From: Oleispira sp.
GTDB taxonomy: Bacteria > Pseudomonadota > Gammaproteobacteria > Pseudomonadales > Oceanobacteraceae
Direction: 5' to 3'
Assembly (NCBI GenBank): GCA_016765295.1
Contig: JAESQF010000111.1
Coordinates: 19,915 to 61,478 of the forward strand
Length of the DNA stretch: 41,564 nt
A model generated the notes under the pieces. That model was given only the letters and a program-made list of their open reading frames with translations. It searched no databases and was not told the origin of the DNA. Position 1 is the stretch's first letter. Every line of letters begins with the position of its first letter. This document shows positions 19,139-27,967 of this stretch, in pieces. The translations under genes and the position numbers were made by a program.

Positions 19139-22100
19139 ATGGCTAGTATTGAATCATTAGGTTTAGGGTCGGGGGTTTTAACCAATGACCTGGTCGAAAA
19201 GATCATTGGTGCTGAGCGTGCTGCGTCGGATAAGCGCTTTGAACGTGATGAAACAATTCTTGATGCCCGTATAACGGCTTATGGTGAAATCAAGTCGTTA
19301 GTCTCTACCTTACAAGTGACTACCAGTGCTCTGTCTTTACCTTCTACCGCAGGTTCAACCACCGCGACATCATCTGATGAATCTATTCTAACCACTGAGG
19401 CCTCTATTTTTGCTGAGCCAGGCACATACAGTGTGGAGGTATTAAATACAGCCAAAGCACACAGTGTTGTATCTGATGCTTATAGTAGTTCGGGTGAAAT
19501 TATTGGTGGCGGTAATATACTGATTACCTTTGGTGAAATTACTTATGATGGTAGTGGCAATTTTTTAAGTCAGGATATTGACCCAACGAAGGGGGGGGAC
19601 CCGATTGAAATTGCTGCGGGTAGCACTCTAAATAGTATTCGAGAGGCTATTAATAGTGCCAATATTGGCGCTAAAGCTTCGATTATTAATGATGGTTCAG
19701 GCTATCGTTTGGTAATCACTTCTGAAGATACCGGTAAAACAAATTCCATGCGAATTATGACCGTCGATGAAGTGACTGGCATCCCTTTAACGTCTGGTTT
19801 ATCGGCTCTATCTTATAACGAAATTCAAACGGGTGCGGGCACTCTAAGTGAAACGGCTAAAGGTGAAGATGCGCGGATTGAAGCCAATGGTTTGATCATT
19901 ACCCGAGCCTCAAATACAATTGAAGAAGTCATACCAGGCGTTACGCTTAATTTACTATCGGCCGACGCGGGTAACATTTCAATTATTGTTGCTCCCGATA
20001 CCGCAGGTATACAAGAAAAAATTCAAGATTTTGTTAATGCTTATAACGAATTCAAGAAATTTGCCGATGAGTTAACCTCGTATAATTCAGATACCGATCA
20101 AGCAGGCCTGTTGCTAGGCGACTCGACTATTCGGAGTATTCAGTCTCAAGTTCGCTCCATGATCAGTCAGCCAATTGCTGGATTAAGCGGAACAAAATAT
20201 CGCTCGTTAACCGAGCTGGGAGTAAATACCGATAGAACGAATGATTTTCTTTTGACGTTTGACCCTGCTGTCTTTTCAAAAGCGATGAAAGAAGAACGTG
20301 AATCAATTATTAGTATCTTGGCAAAAAGTGGTGACGCCAGCGATGGTCAAATTCGCTATGTGAATGATTCGATTAATACTCAAGCGGGTACTTATGATAT
20401 TGAAATTACTCAGCTGGCCACGCAAGCGATTTATGAAGGCGGTAGTGTTGCTGGCTTAGACTTTGCTGGCCCTGTGATGATTGATGATAGTAACAATAAT
20501 TTCACTATCAATCTTAATGGTAAAAACGAAGGTATTACTTTAACGTTTGGCAATTATGCTACCGGGGAAGACCTCGCTAAGCAGATCGCGCTGCAAATTA
20601 ATAGCAACGAAACTTATAAAAAGTTTTCTTATAATGTCACTGTTGAATATAACACGGTGGATAAAAACTTTTCTATTACATCGAATAAATATGGCGAAGA
20701 TTCTACGTTATCTTTTACCAGTATCGATGCCAATACCGCTAATACCTTAGGTTTCAATATAACTGGAAAAGGAACTTATGAAGGCGTTGCGTTAACGACG
20801 TTAAACAGTGATGCATTTTTGGGAAAAGGCTCGACAACACAGCCCGGCTCTAGAATTGTTTTAGAATCAAGTGGCATTAATTTTTCATCAAATAATGCAA
20901 CATTCTCTTTAGATATTGGCGGCGGTGCTATCCCCGTAACGGTTAATCTCAATGCCGCAGGTAATGACTTAAATGGCGATAGTATTATCGGAGATCGTAA
21001 AGATACCTTGCAGGCAGTGCAAACAGCAATTGATGCCACTGCATTAAGTGGTGCTGTGATAGCAGAATTTGATGATAACGGTTATTTAACGTTTACTACA
21101 TCTGCTATCGGTAGTGCACAACAAATAGAAATTACAGCGGTAGGTACGACCAGTAGTGATACCGAGATGGGCTTAAGTGCTAGCCAAGGTATCCAAACCA
21201 ATGGTGATGATGCGGGTTTAACTTTTGCCGCGGCTACCGAATTTAATATGGCGGTAGATGGTATTGGTACGACGACTAAGGTAAGTGTGCCAGCGGGTAC
21301 TTATTTGTCAGGAGTCGATCTTGCGACTGCGCTTGAAAGCGCAATGGATACTGCGTTAGCAGCTGACCCTGTATTTGCGGGGTTAACTAAGGGTGGTGAA
21401 AGTAGTATTGGTACAAGAGATATCAGTACTGCGATTGATTTTACCACGAACAATTCTGGTTTTATGGTGAATGTCTCTGGTGTAGAGAAAGAAATTATCG
21501 TCGATGGTAATGATCCCGATAATATCGTGAATATTCAAGCAGCGCTCGATGCTGCTTTTGGCGGCGCTCCTGGCAGTGTGGTTATTGCGAGCCTTGATGG
21601 GTCGGGTTTGAAATTATCCTCTGTTACAACGGGTCATAGTGAATACCTAGAGGTGATCTCTGATGGTCGTGGCTCTAAATCAGACTCTACTTTAGTAACA
21701 ACCGATATTACTGCGGGTATTGATTTTACTGGCGTCGGAAATAATGCAACTTTCACCTTGGCTGTTGATGGTATTGACATTAATGTGGATGTTAATGGTG
21801 ATGGTACTGCAGGGACTAATGATGCGAGTTCAACATTGAGTATTATTCAAAACTCACTTGATACCGCATTAGTCGCCACGGGTCAGTTTACTGTGGGTGA
21901 TGTGGTCGCAAAGCTTGATGGCAGTGGCAATTTATTTTTTGAAACTCTTGCTAAAAATGGTACTAGAACCGCAGCAACTTATGGTTCTGGTGCCAGCATA
22001 GAGGTTAAGAGTATTGCGGGTACAGCTGCGGTAAATTTAGGTTTAGTCGCCGATGTGCAAGCTAATGGTTTTGACTCAATGGGTTTTGATAATACTCGTC

Positions 22101-23104
22101 GTTTTGGTTATGACCTCGATGCCGCTGTGAATTATGTTTATGATCCAGTGACTGATCTGGGATCTTTTGAAATTAATGTGGGTGGTAACGCGACACAAGT
22201 ATCGTTTGCGGATATTGATTCAGAAGGAATTGCATTTTTTGGTTTACAGGATGCTAGTGTTTATTCACCATCAGTTGCGCAAGGACAAAGTGTCGAAGGT
22301 AAGGTGAATGGAATTGATGCCAAGGGTAATGGTCAGTATTTGACGGCTACCGATGGTAATGTAAAAGCCAGTAATGGCTTTTACATCGCTAATACAGCGG
22401 CAGATTTTACCACTCCGGTGAATATCGATGCCACCAATAATAGTTTTATTATTAAAGTAGATGGGGTTGAACGTACTATTAGTTTGGCAGAGCCTGCGGT
22501 ATATAACTCAGGAGAATCATTAGCGGCGGCATTACAAACAGCGATTAATTTAGATTCTGAATTTGATGCTGCAGGGATTAGCGTTAAGGTTGAATATAAC
22601 GATGATCCTGCTTCGTTCTCCTATCAAAAGTTTGGCATTATTTCAGCTTCCATTGGTGAAGATTCGACCGTTGAAATGGTAGATGTTTCGGGTCCCGCTT
22701 CTGCTATTTTTGGCTTTATTAACGGTAAAGCGGATGGCGAATCTGGCAAGGCGCAAGATGGTGAGGTCGCACTTTCCAGTGGCATTCGTATGAAGGTTAC
22801 TGGTGGGGCATTAGGAGCGCGGGGTAGTGTGACCTATATTTCTGGCTTTGCTGATCAATTGAATGCCAGTTTATTGGCCATGCTGGATACAACCGATGGT
22901 CTTATTCCAAATAAATTGGATTCTCTTGATAGCGATAAAGAGAAGCTCGCCGAAAAGCGTGCGGCGCTTGATGCCCGTATGTTGGCTCAAGAATCACGCT
23001 TAAAAAGCCAGTTTTTGTATAATGATTTGATTGTATCAAAATTAAATTCAACGGCTGATTTCGTGAAGCAGCAGTTTGATGCGATGAATAATTACGGTAA
23101 GTAA
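19139..23104 (+). CDS. fliD: Giant flagellar filament cap protein FliD (HAP2)
   Basis: FliD caps the filament tip and folds arriving flagellin. The ATG at 19139 has GGAGG upstream and gives the classic MASIESLGLGSGVLTNDLVE. The FliD_N region continues to about 120 (AEPGTYSVEVLNTAKAHSVV). The FliD_C region begins near 235 (IEANGLIITRASNTIEEVIP) with KYRSLTELGVNT near 355. The C-terminal helix has SGFADQLNASLLAMLD and LDSDKEKLAEKRAALDARML. At 1321 residues it is about three times normal. An ~820-residue insert (about 410-1230) interrupts FliD_C and contains six or so module-like units, for example DDSNNNFTINLNG near 448 and NIDATNNSFIIKVDGVE near 1095. The segment QAGTYDIEITQLATQA near 420 echoes the N-terminal EPGTYSVEVLNTAKA. 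Confidence 0.95.
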   Translation: MASIESLGLGSGVLTNDLVEKIIGAERAASDKRFERDETILDARITAYGEIKSLVSTLQVTTSALSLPSTAGSTTATSSDESILTTEASIFAEPGTYSVEVLNTAKAHSVVSDAYSSSGEIIGGGNILITFGEITYDGSGNFLSQDIDPTKGGDPIEIAAGSTLNSIREAINSANIGAKASIINDGSGYRLVITSEDTGKTNSMRIMTVDEVTGIPLTSGLSALSYNEIQTGAGTLSETAKGEDARIEANGLIITRASNTIEEVIPGVTLNLLSADAGNISIIVAPDTAGIQEKIQDFVNAYNEFKKFADELTSYNSDTDQAGLLLGDSTIRSIQSQVRSMISQPIAGLSGTKYRSLTELGVNTDRTNDFLLTFDPAVFSKAMKEERESIISILAKSGDASDGQIRYVNDSINTQAGTYDIEITQLATQAIYEGGSVAGLDFAGPVMIDDSNNNFTINLNGKNEGITLTFGNYATGEDLAKQIALQINSNETYKKFSYNVTVEYNTVDKNFSITSNKYGEDSTLSFTSIDANTANTLGFNITGKGTYEGVALTTLNSDAFLGKGSTTQPGSRIVLESSGINFSSNNATFSLDIGGGAIPVTVNLNAAGNDLNGDSIIGDRKDTLQAVQTAIDATALSGAVIAEFDDNGYLTFTTSAIGSAQQIEITAVGTTSSDTEMGLSASQGIQTNGDDAGLTFAAATEFNMAVDGIGTTTKVSVPAGTYLSGVDLATALESAMDTALAADPVFAGLTKGGESSIGTRDISTAIDFTTNNSGFMVNVSGVEKEIIVDGNDPDNIVNIQAALDAAFGGAPGSVVIASLDGSGLKLSSVTTGHSEYLEVISDGRGSKSDSTLVTTDITAGIDFTGVGNNATFTLAVDGIDINVDVNGDGTAGTNDASSTLSIIQNSLDTALVATGQFTVGDVVAKLDGSGNLFFETLAKNGTRTAATYGSGASIEVKSIAGTAAVNLGLVADVQANGFDSMGFDNTRRFGYDLDAAVNYVYDPVTDLGSFEINVGGNATQVSFADIDSEGIAFFGLQDASVYSPSVAQGQSVEGKVNGIDAKGNGQYLTATDGNVKASNGFYIANTAADFTTPVNIDATNNSFIIKVDGVERTISLAEPAVYNSGESLAAALQTAINLDSEFDAAGISVKVEYNDDPASFSYQKFGIISASIGEDSTVEMVDVSGPASAIFGFINGKADGESGKAQDGEVALSSGIRMKVTGGALGARGSVTYISGFADQLNASLLAMLDTTDGLIPNKLDSLDSDKEKLAEKRAALDARMLAQESRLKSQFLYNDLIVSKLNSTADFVKQQFDAMNNYGK

Positions 23105-23119
23105 ATCATAAATGTCAGA

Positions 23120-23156
23120 CAAAAAAATAGGCAGTTAATACTGACTATTTTTTTTG
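23120..23156. terminator. Bidirectional terminator between fliD and the methyltransferase gene
   Basis: CAAAAAAATAG (23120-23130) and CTATTTTTTTTG (23145-23156) form the stem, with CAGT/ACTG continuing inward. The A-run on one side and the T-run on the other allow it to act as an intrinsic terminator for both convergent genes. Confidence 0.85.
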
Positions 23157-23184
23157 TTTGCGATAAGGCTCTTGATTATAGGAG

Positions 23185-25302
23185 CTATAGGAATTTTATA
23201 TTCGATTGCTTACGGCAATAGAACTGATACATTCCTTCGAAAATATCCTGTTGAGACTGTTCCACCTTATCCCAGTTTTCAAGAGTATTGTTACTAGCCA
23301 AATCTCCAATCTGTTGCTCAAAAGTTTGGCGAGCGCTGGTGGTGGGCAACATACCGATAAAGTCGAGATGGTTATTCGCCAATAAATCTGCAATTTTAGC
23401 CGGAGTGAATTGGTGCTCTTGTTCATGGAAGATAAGATCACGGCAATTACTCATGCTATAGAAATCTTGTGAGTTAACGATTTTATCCCAGTGCCCAGGA
23501 ATCTGTTTCATTAATAAGGCTTGGCGTAATAAACGTTGATCTAATGCCTGTCCTGTTTGCTGACTATTATCGGCTATTAGCTTTCTAAAAGTGATTACTT
23601 GCTTACGCGCTGCTTCACTGTATAAGGCGATCTTCATTACCCCCGTCGGAGAAAGCAACGTTTGTAAGCTCTGTAATCCTTGTTCTGGGTCTTCCATATG
23701 ATGCAAGACTCCAGAGCATTCGATGACATCAAATAGCATAGGAAAGTTTGAGAACTCAAGAATATCCGCTTGAATAAACTGAACATTCTTAACCTTATAC
23801 TTCTTCGCTTGTTGTTTAGCATACGCCAATGAACGCCCACTTAAGTCAATCGCCACCACATTCAAATCATTGAAGTAGCTTGCCAAACGAATCGCTTGGC
23901 GGCCGGTGCCGCAACCTGCCACTAAAACATTAAGCTTGGCTTTTCCTCGCCAATGACTGAGGTTTAATTGTGGGAAGTTTTTTAATAGTGCCTGTTGATA
24001 ACTGCTGGCGATATTGAAACCAATATCCTTCCAACGTGGGTAAGGATTTTCTTCGTATTGATCTTGAACTTTGGCGGAGACTGAATTTTTAGTGCCTGGG
24101 TTGTTATTAGCCGAATGGTTATGGGTCCAATAGGGTAGGTTTTTCGCTAATTGAATTTCGCTTTCACGGTTATTAATCGCGTAATCGATGATGTCAGCAA
24201 GGTAGCTATTCTTGAGAGCCTGTTTAATGGGCTTGGCAACAAGAGCGGTGGCCAGTATTGATTTTGATAAGTCTTTATATTGCGCCAAGATAAGAATAGC
24301 GGGGGCGATGTCGTCGAGCTGCCATTGGCTTTCTTCCGTTATTTTGAATAATAACTTTTCCAAGCCATCAATAATATTTTTTTCGTCTTTCGTTACCGGC
24401 CAAACATATTCATTTAATTGTGCCTGTACGGCCATGTCGTGAGCAAGTTCTAAATGAGCACTCGGGATGGTCATATCTTGCACGGTATTGAATAGCAGGG
24501 TTTGCCTAAGACTGATAAACAAACGCTCTAATAGCGCATCACAGAAGTGAAAACGTTTTAGACTGCCAAGTAATAATGGGTCGGCAGCAATTTGATCAAA
24601 CTCCAGCGGCGTGCTTGCTTCATTAATTTGGAATTTATGATGCAGCAAGGTGGTAATCAGGTTTCTTAATAAAGAATAATCGACATCTTCGAATTCCAAG
24701 TAGCGTAAGACATTGCTCTCTAATTCTTGCGAATAAAAATCGGCATTTATGTGTGAGGCTGATTCCAATAACTTATTCCGAATATGCGGATCATCAGCTT
24801 GGGTCTTAACCAATTCTTGATACAGTTGAAACGCTTCAACGAACTTGCCTTGTTCTAAGTAGGTATAGGCGAGCGAAGATGCAGAGCGTGTGGCGACCTT
24901 AGATATTTTCAAGGAAGCGCTAAAATGCTGCTCAGCAGAAGCCAATTGGCCCAGTGCTAGTGCAATATGGCCTGCGCTATAGAGAGCAGTTGGGCTATCG
25001 GGCTTGGCAATCAGCGCCCGCTCAATAATAATTTGTGCTTTGTGTGGATTGCCACGGAATAGCTCAATTCGGGCAAATAAATTCAGCCCCTTCATACCAA
25101 TAGGGTTGAGCTCTAGAGCCTGTTTAACCTTATACAAGGATGACGCTAATAGATCGCTGTCAACTGACTGCTTGGTATCTTCTGATTGTTCATTGGATTG
25201 CAGTTTAGCAAAATCTCGATTTGCTTCTTGTACTAGCAAAGTATAAGAGTCGAGATCTAAACGATCAGTTTTGTTCGTATTAGAGGCATGTAAAAGGTTC
25301 AT
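23185..25302 (-). CDS. TPR-containing SAM-dependent methyltransferase
   Basis: A 705-residue protein on the opposite strand between fliD and fliS. The N-terminal half has tetratricopeptide-like helices at about 60-165 (KPDSPTALYSAGHIALALGQ, then LASAEQHFSASLKISK; YLEQGKFVEAFQLYQELVKT). A QYEENPYPRW motif lies near 413. A class I methyltransferase domain follows at about 450-600: motif I VLVAGCGTGRQAIRLA near 455-470, acidic VVAIDLSGRSLAYAKQQAKK, FIQADILEF, and ECSGVLHHMEDPEQGLQSL near 530-548. The ATG at 25302 is chosen; a TTG four codons upstream is also in frame. A sigma-54 promoter lies just upstream. The substrate is unknown; flagellin or cap modification is only an inference from location and promoter. 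It is unrelated in sequence to the FliB lysine methylase as far as I can see. Confidence 0.85.
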   Translation of the reverse strand: MNLLHASNTNKTDRLDLDSYTLLVQEANRDFAKLQSNEQSEDTKQSVDSDLLASSLYKVKQALELNPIGMKGLNLFARIELFRGNPHKAQIIIERALIAKPDSPTALYSAGHIALALGQLASAEQHFSASLKISKVATRSASSLAYTYLEQGKFVEAFQLYQELVKTQADDPHIRNKLLESASHINADFYSQELESNVLRYLEFEDVDYSLLRNLITTLLHHKFQINEASTPLEFDQIAADPLLLGSLKRFHFCDALLERLFISLRQTLLFNTVQDMTIPSAHLELAHDMAVQAQLNEYVWPVTKDEKNIIDGLEKLLFKITEESQWQLDDIAPAILILAQYKDLSKSILATALVAKPIKQALKNSYLADIIDYAINNRESEIQLAKNLPYWTHNHSANNNPGTKNSVSAKVQDQYEENPYPRWKDIGFNIASSYQQALLKNFPQLNLSHWRGKAKLNVLVAGCGTGRQAIRLASYFNDLNVVAIDLSGRSLAYAKQQAKKYKVKNVQFIQADILEFSNFPMLFDVIECSGVLHHMEDPEQGLQSLQTLLSPTGVMKIALYSEAARKQVITFRKLIADNSQQTGQALDQRLLRQALLMKQIPGHWDKIVNSQDFYSMSNCRDLIFHEQEHQFTPAKIADLLANNHLDFIGMLPTTSARQTFEQQIGDLASNNTLENWDKVEQSQQDIFEGMYQFYCRKQSNIKFL

Positions 25303-25517
25303 GGTTAATACCAAATATTATTTCTAGTTACTATGACTAAGCAAGGCCAGTGCCAAAAAAATAATATGATATTTTTCAATGTCTTAGCCTTATGCTTAAG
25401 CTTAATTTTTGCTAATTGCCGCTATTAGCGGCAGAGATTAACCGTAATTCTTAGTAGATTTTTAAGAGTTATTAACAAGTTATTAAGAGTTCTATGGGTA
25501 AATAAGGAATAAACTAT
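25303..25517. other. Divergent spacer between the methyltransferase gene and fliS
   Basis: This spacer holds the minus-strand sigma-54 promoter (25340-25355) and runs up to the plus-strand sigma-28 promoter of fliS. A small GC hairpin, GCCGCT/AGCGGC (25418-25423 with 25427-25432), sits between them with no adjacent gene end, so its role is unclear. The rest is AT-rich with no coding signal. Confidence 0.6.
25340..25355 (-). promoter_or_regulatory. Sigma-54 promoter of the TPR-methyltransferase gene
   Basis: Read on the minus strand the sequence is TGGCAC-TGGCC-TTGCT, a full match to the RpoN consensus with GG and GC 12 bp apart. On the plus strand it appears as AGCAAGGCCAGTGCCA. The predicted start lies near 25329, giving a leader of about 27 nt before the ATG at 25302. 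This places the enzyme in the same sigma-54 regulon as the surrounding flagellar genes. Confidence 0.85.
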
Positions 25518-25544
25518 TAAAGTAATTTTAATTTTGGCCGTCAT
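25518..25544 (+). promoter_or_regulatory. Probable sigma-28 (FliA) promoter of fliS
   Basis: TAAAGTAA-N11-GCCGTCAT has a -35 identical to that of the fliC promoter and a -10 beginning GCCG, with exact 11-bp spacing (6 of 8 and 5 of 8 matches). It lies 38 bp before the fliS ATG. It would put the flagellin chaperone under the same control as flagellin. Confidence 0.62.
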
Positions 25545-25582
25545 TAAGACATGAAGAACAGAATCAACTAAGAGGCTGAGCC

Positions 25583-26038
25583 ATGTATAGCAAGGGTGCA
25601 AATCAATACCGCCAAGTTGGCGCAACATCGGAAGTTGCAGGGGCAGACCCTCATCGTCTTATTCAGATGTTAATGGAAGGTGCATTAACCCGAATGTCGC
25701 AGGCAAAAGGCATGATTGAAATTAAGAATTATGAAGGCAAAGCGAAATTGTTAGGGCGGGTAATGGATATTATCTCGACCTTACAGTCCAGCCTTGATCA
25801 TGAGCAAGGGGGGGATATTTCAGCCAACCTTGATCGCTTATACGATTATATGAATCGCCGTTTATTAGAAGCATCCAGCGCTAATGATGCAACCATGGTT
25901 GACGAGGTAATGGCTTTGTTATTGGAAATAAAGTCTGGTTGGGATGGTATACGCGACGAATATTTGGCTGCTAATGGAAAAAAGCCCGCTGAACAGAAAA
26001 ATGCTAATGAAGCATCATTAACCAGTTATTCTGTATAA
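25583..26038 (+). CDS. fliS: Flagellin export chaperone FliS
   Basis: FliS binds the C-terminus of newly made flagellin, prevents premature polymerisation and delivers it to the export gate. The 151-residue product begins MYSKGANQYRQVGATSEVAG and continues with ADPHRLIQMLMEGALTRMSQ, the FliS signature. LYDYMNRRLLEASSANDATM follows near 94, then an EIKSGWDGI helix. The tail beyond residue 130 is polar and variable. Its client here is a giant flagellin, but the chaperone is of normal size, in keeping with recognition of the conserved C-terminal D0 helix. It is preceded by a sigma-28-like promoter and ends at its own terminator, so it is monocistronic. Confidence 0.95.
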   Translation: MYSKGANQYRQVGATSEVAGADPHRLIQMLMEGALTRMSQAKGMIEIKNYEGKAKLLGRVMDIISTLQSSLDHEQGGDISANLDRLYDYMNRRLLEASSANDATMVDEVMALLLEIKSGWDGIRDEYLAANGKKPAEQKNANEASLTSYSV

Positions 26039-26047
26039 ATACTAATC

Positions 26048-26090
26048 GGAAATAGAGGGATTTAGTTTATTTCACTCTTATTTCCTTTTT
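26048..26090 (+). terminator. Intrinsic terminator of fliS
   Basis: GGAAATA-GAG (26048-26057) pairs with CTC-T-TATTTCC (26075-26085), with one bulged T. Five T residues follow (26086-26090). It starts 10 bp after the fliS stop. Confidence 0.75.
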
Positions 26091-26302
26091 ATTTCCTTTT
26101 TATTACCTAAGCCTCTTGTCATATCCCGACTGAATCAGCTATAAAAGTCTCTTATGCAATTTTATTATAAGAATAAAAAAGTGGTGTCAGAAGTTTGACC
26201 TATTCGGAAGTAGATACTTTACTAATATTACTGAAGTCAAAATGATGGCGTGGTTGGCTGGGATGCCAACAACAAAAAAATTATAAATAAGGCAAAGATC
26301 CC
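26091..26302 (+). other. fleQ upstream region
   Basis: This AT-rich stretch holds no consensus sigma-54 or sigma-28 site, as expected for the master regulator at the top of the cascade. A TTGACC hexamer at 26195-26200 could be a sigma-70 -35, but no good -10 is correctly spaced. A hairpin GTTGGC/GCCAAC (26253-26258 with 26265-26270) lies 33 bp before the ATG and could affect translation of fleQ. Confidence 0.4.
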
Positions 26303-27763
26303 ATGTGGCGAGAAATTAAGGTTTTGTTGATTGATGATGATGTACAACGAAACCATGATCTAAAAGTTATTCTTGATTTCTTAGGGGAAGAAGCGATTAC
26401 CGCCAACGGCAGTAATTGGCGACAGCAAGTTGATGCTGAAGTCACCGAGAGTAACGAAGTTTCTGCTGTGCTATTAGGAAACTGTAGTGGTATTAAGCTA
26501 GCGAAAATGGTTGAGGACATCATTGCTTGGGATAATGGCGCGCCGATTTTATACATCGGCAGTGAGTCAACGGAGGATGTAGCTGACAATTTACGCCGGG
26601 CTATTCTAGCGAATATAGAAATGCCACCCAGTTATAATAAATTATTAGATAGCCTGCATCGCTGTCAGGTTTATCGTGAACAATTTACCCACAATAGAAG
26701 TCGTGCAGAACGCCGAGACGTTCAGCTTTTTAGAAGCCTAGTCGGTACCAGTCGCCAAGTTCAAAGTGTGCGCGAGCTGATTATGCAAGTTGCCGACAAA
26801 GATGTGAGTGTTTTAATCACGGGTGAGTCAGGCACAGGCAAAGAAGTTGTCGCGCGTAATCTGCATTACCATTCAAACCGAAAAACGGGCCCCTTTGTAC
26901 CGGTCAACTGCGGTGCTATTCCTGCCGAGTTATTAGAAAGCGAATTGTTTGGTCATGAAAAAGGTGCCTTTACGGGCGCCATTACAACTCGTCAAGGCCG
27001 TTTCGAGATGGCAGAGGGTGGAACCCTCTTTCTAGATGAAATCGGTGACATGCCGCTGAATATGCAAGTGAAAATATTACGTGTACTGCAGGAGCATACT
27101 TTTGAGCGTGTGGGTGGGAGTAAAACCCTGAAAACCAACGTTCGTATTATTGCGGCGACGCATAAGAATCTAGAAAAAATGATTGAAGATGCTACCTTCC
27201 GCGAAGATTTATATTATCGCTTGAATGTTTTCCCTATCGAAATGCCGGCCCTACGTGATCGGGTTGAAGATTTACCGCTCTTGCTCAATGAATTAATTTC
27301 TCGTATGGAATATGAGAAACGAGGCTCTATTCGTTTTAATTCAGCCGCTATCATGTCGTTATGCCGCCATGAATGGCATGGCAATGTACGTGAATTAGCG
27401 AATCTAGTAGAGCGCCTAGCGATTCTGCATCCTTATGGTGTTGTTGGCGTTAATGAATTACCGAAAAAATTCCGTCATGTTGATGAAATAGACGAAAATG
27501 GTATGCAGGCACCGGCAATACCCGATGTGACACAAATCGATAACGGTTTAGTCGGCATCGATTCGCCAGCGCTATTGCCGGTCAACGGCTTGGATTTGAA
27601 GGAGTATTTAAACGATTTAGAAAAATCTTTAATTCAGCAAGCCCTGGATGACTCTACGGGTGTGGTCGCAAGAGCCGCAGAGAAGTTGAAGATTCGTCGC
27701 ACGACGCTAGTCGAAAAAATGCGTAAATATGATATTAACCGTAAGGAAAAAGAAGCGGTATAA
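26303..27763 (+). CDS. fleQ: Flagellar master regulator FleQ/FlrA (sigma-54 activator)
   Basis: FleQ is the AAA+ enhancer-binding protein at the top of polar flagellar cascades; in Pseudomonas it also responds to c-di-GMP and FleN. The 486-residue product has a receiver-like N-terminus (1-125) that retains the acidic DDD at 11-13, but the usual phospho-aspartate position reads LLGNCSG near 57-63, so phosphorylation is unlikely. The AAA+ domain shows Walker A GESGTGKE (174-181), the sigma-54 contact loop GAFTGA (221-226) and Walker B TLFLDE (241-246). The C-terminal Fis-type helix-turn-helix is [20 protein letters not shown]. Context (after fliS, before fleSR) is decisive against a generic NtrC protein. 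It ends at a strong terminator. Confidence 0.96.
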   Translation: MWREIKVLLIDDDVQRNHDLKVILDFLGEEAITANGSNWRQQVDAEVTESNEVSAVLLGNCSGIKLAKMVEDIIAWDNGAPILYIGSESTEDVADNLRRAILANIEMPPSYNKLLDSLHRCQVYREQFTHNRSRAERRDVQLFRSLVGTSRQVQSVRELIMQVADKDVSVLITGESGTGKEVVARNLHYHSNRKTGPFVPVNCGAIPAELLESELFGHEKGAFTGAITTRQGRFEMAEGGTLFLDEIGDMPLNMQVKILRVLQEHTFERVGGSKTLKTNVRIIAATHKNLEKMIEDATFREDLYYRLNVFPIEMPALRDRVEDLPLLLNELISRMEYEKRGSIRFNSAAIMSLCRHEWHGNVRELANLVERLAILHPYGVVGVNELPKKFRHVDEIDENGMQAPAIPDVTQIDNGLVGIDSPALLPVNGLDLKEYLNDLEKSLIQQALDDSTGVVARAAEKLKIRRTTLVEKMRKYDINRKEKEAV

Positions 27764-27791
27764 ACGCTTTTAATAATATTAATATCAGTTG

Positions 27792-27826
27792 AAAGCCTAT
27801 AAAACCTAGTTTTATAGGCTTTTTTT
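27792..27826 (+). terminator. Intrinsic terminator of fleQ
   Basis: AAAGCCTATAAAAC (27792-27805) and GTTTTATAGGCTTT (27809-27822) form a perfect 14-bp stem with a 3-nt loop, running into a seven-T tract (27820-27826). It isolates fleQ from fleSR. Confidence 0.93.
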
Positions 27827-27896
27827 ATGTCTTTTCTTTATACCTTTCCTTTATGCTTTTTTCTGACGCTTTATTAAAATAAACACGACGTAAAGT

Positions 27897-27912
27897 CGGC
27901 ATGCTAATTGCT
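27897..27912 (+). promoter_or_regulatory. Sigma-54 promoter of fleSR
   Basis: CGGCAT-GCTAA-TTGCT keeps GG and GC 12 bp apart, with a good TTGCT -12 box; only the first T and the last C of the -24 box differ from consensus. It lies 55 bp before the fleS ATG. In Pseudomonas fleSR is a FleQ/RpoN target, which this arrangement reproduces. Confidence 0.75.
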
Positions 27913-27967
27913 GAATAGCTAGTAATACTTTTTTGATGTCGGAAAATCGACACCAACAGGAGATGTT

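Noticed and set aside
26195-26223. Sigma-70 promoter for fleQ from TTGACC
   Set aside because: The -35 is good but no hexamer at 16-18 bp resembles TATAAT, so it is mentioned only as a possibility.
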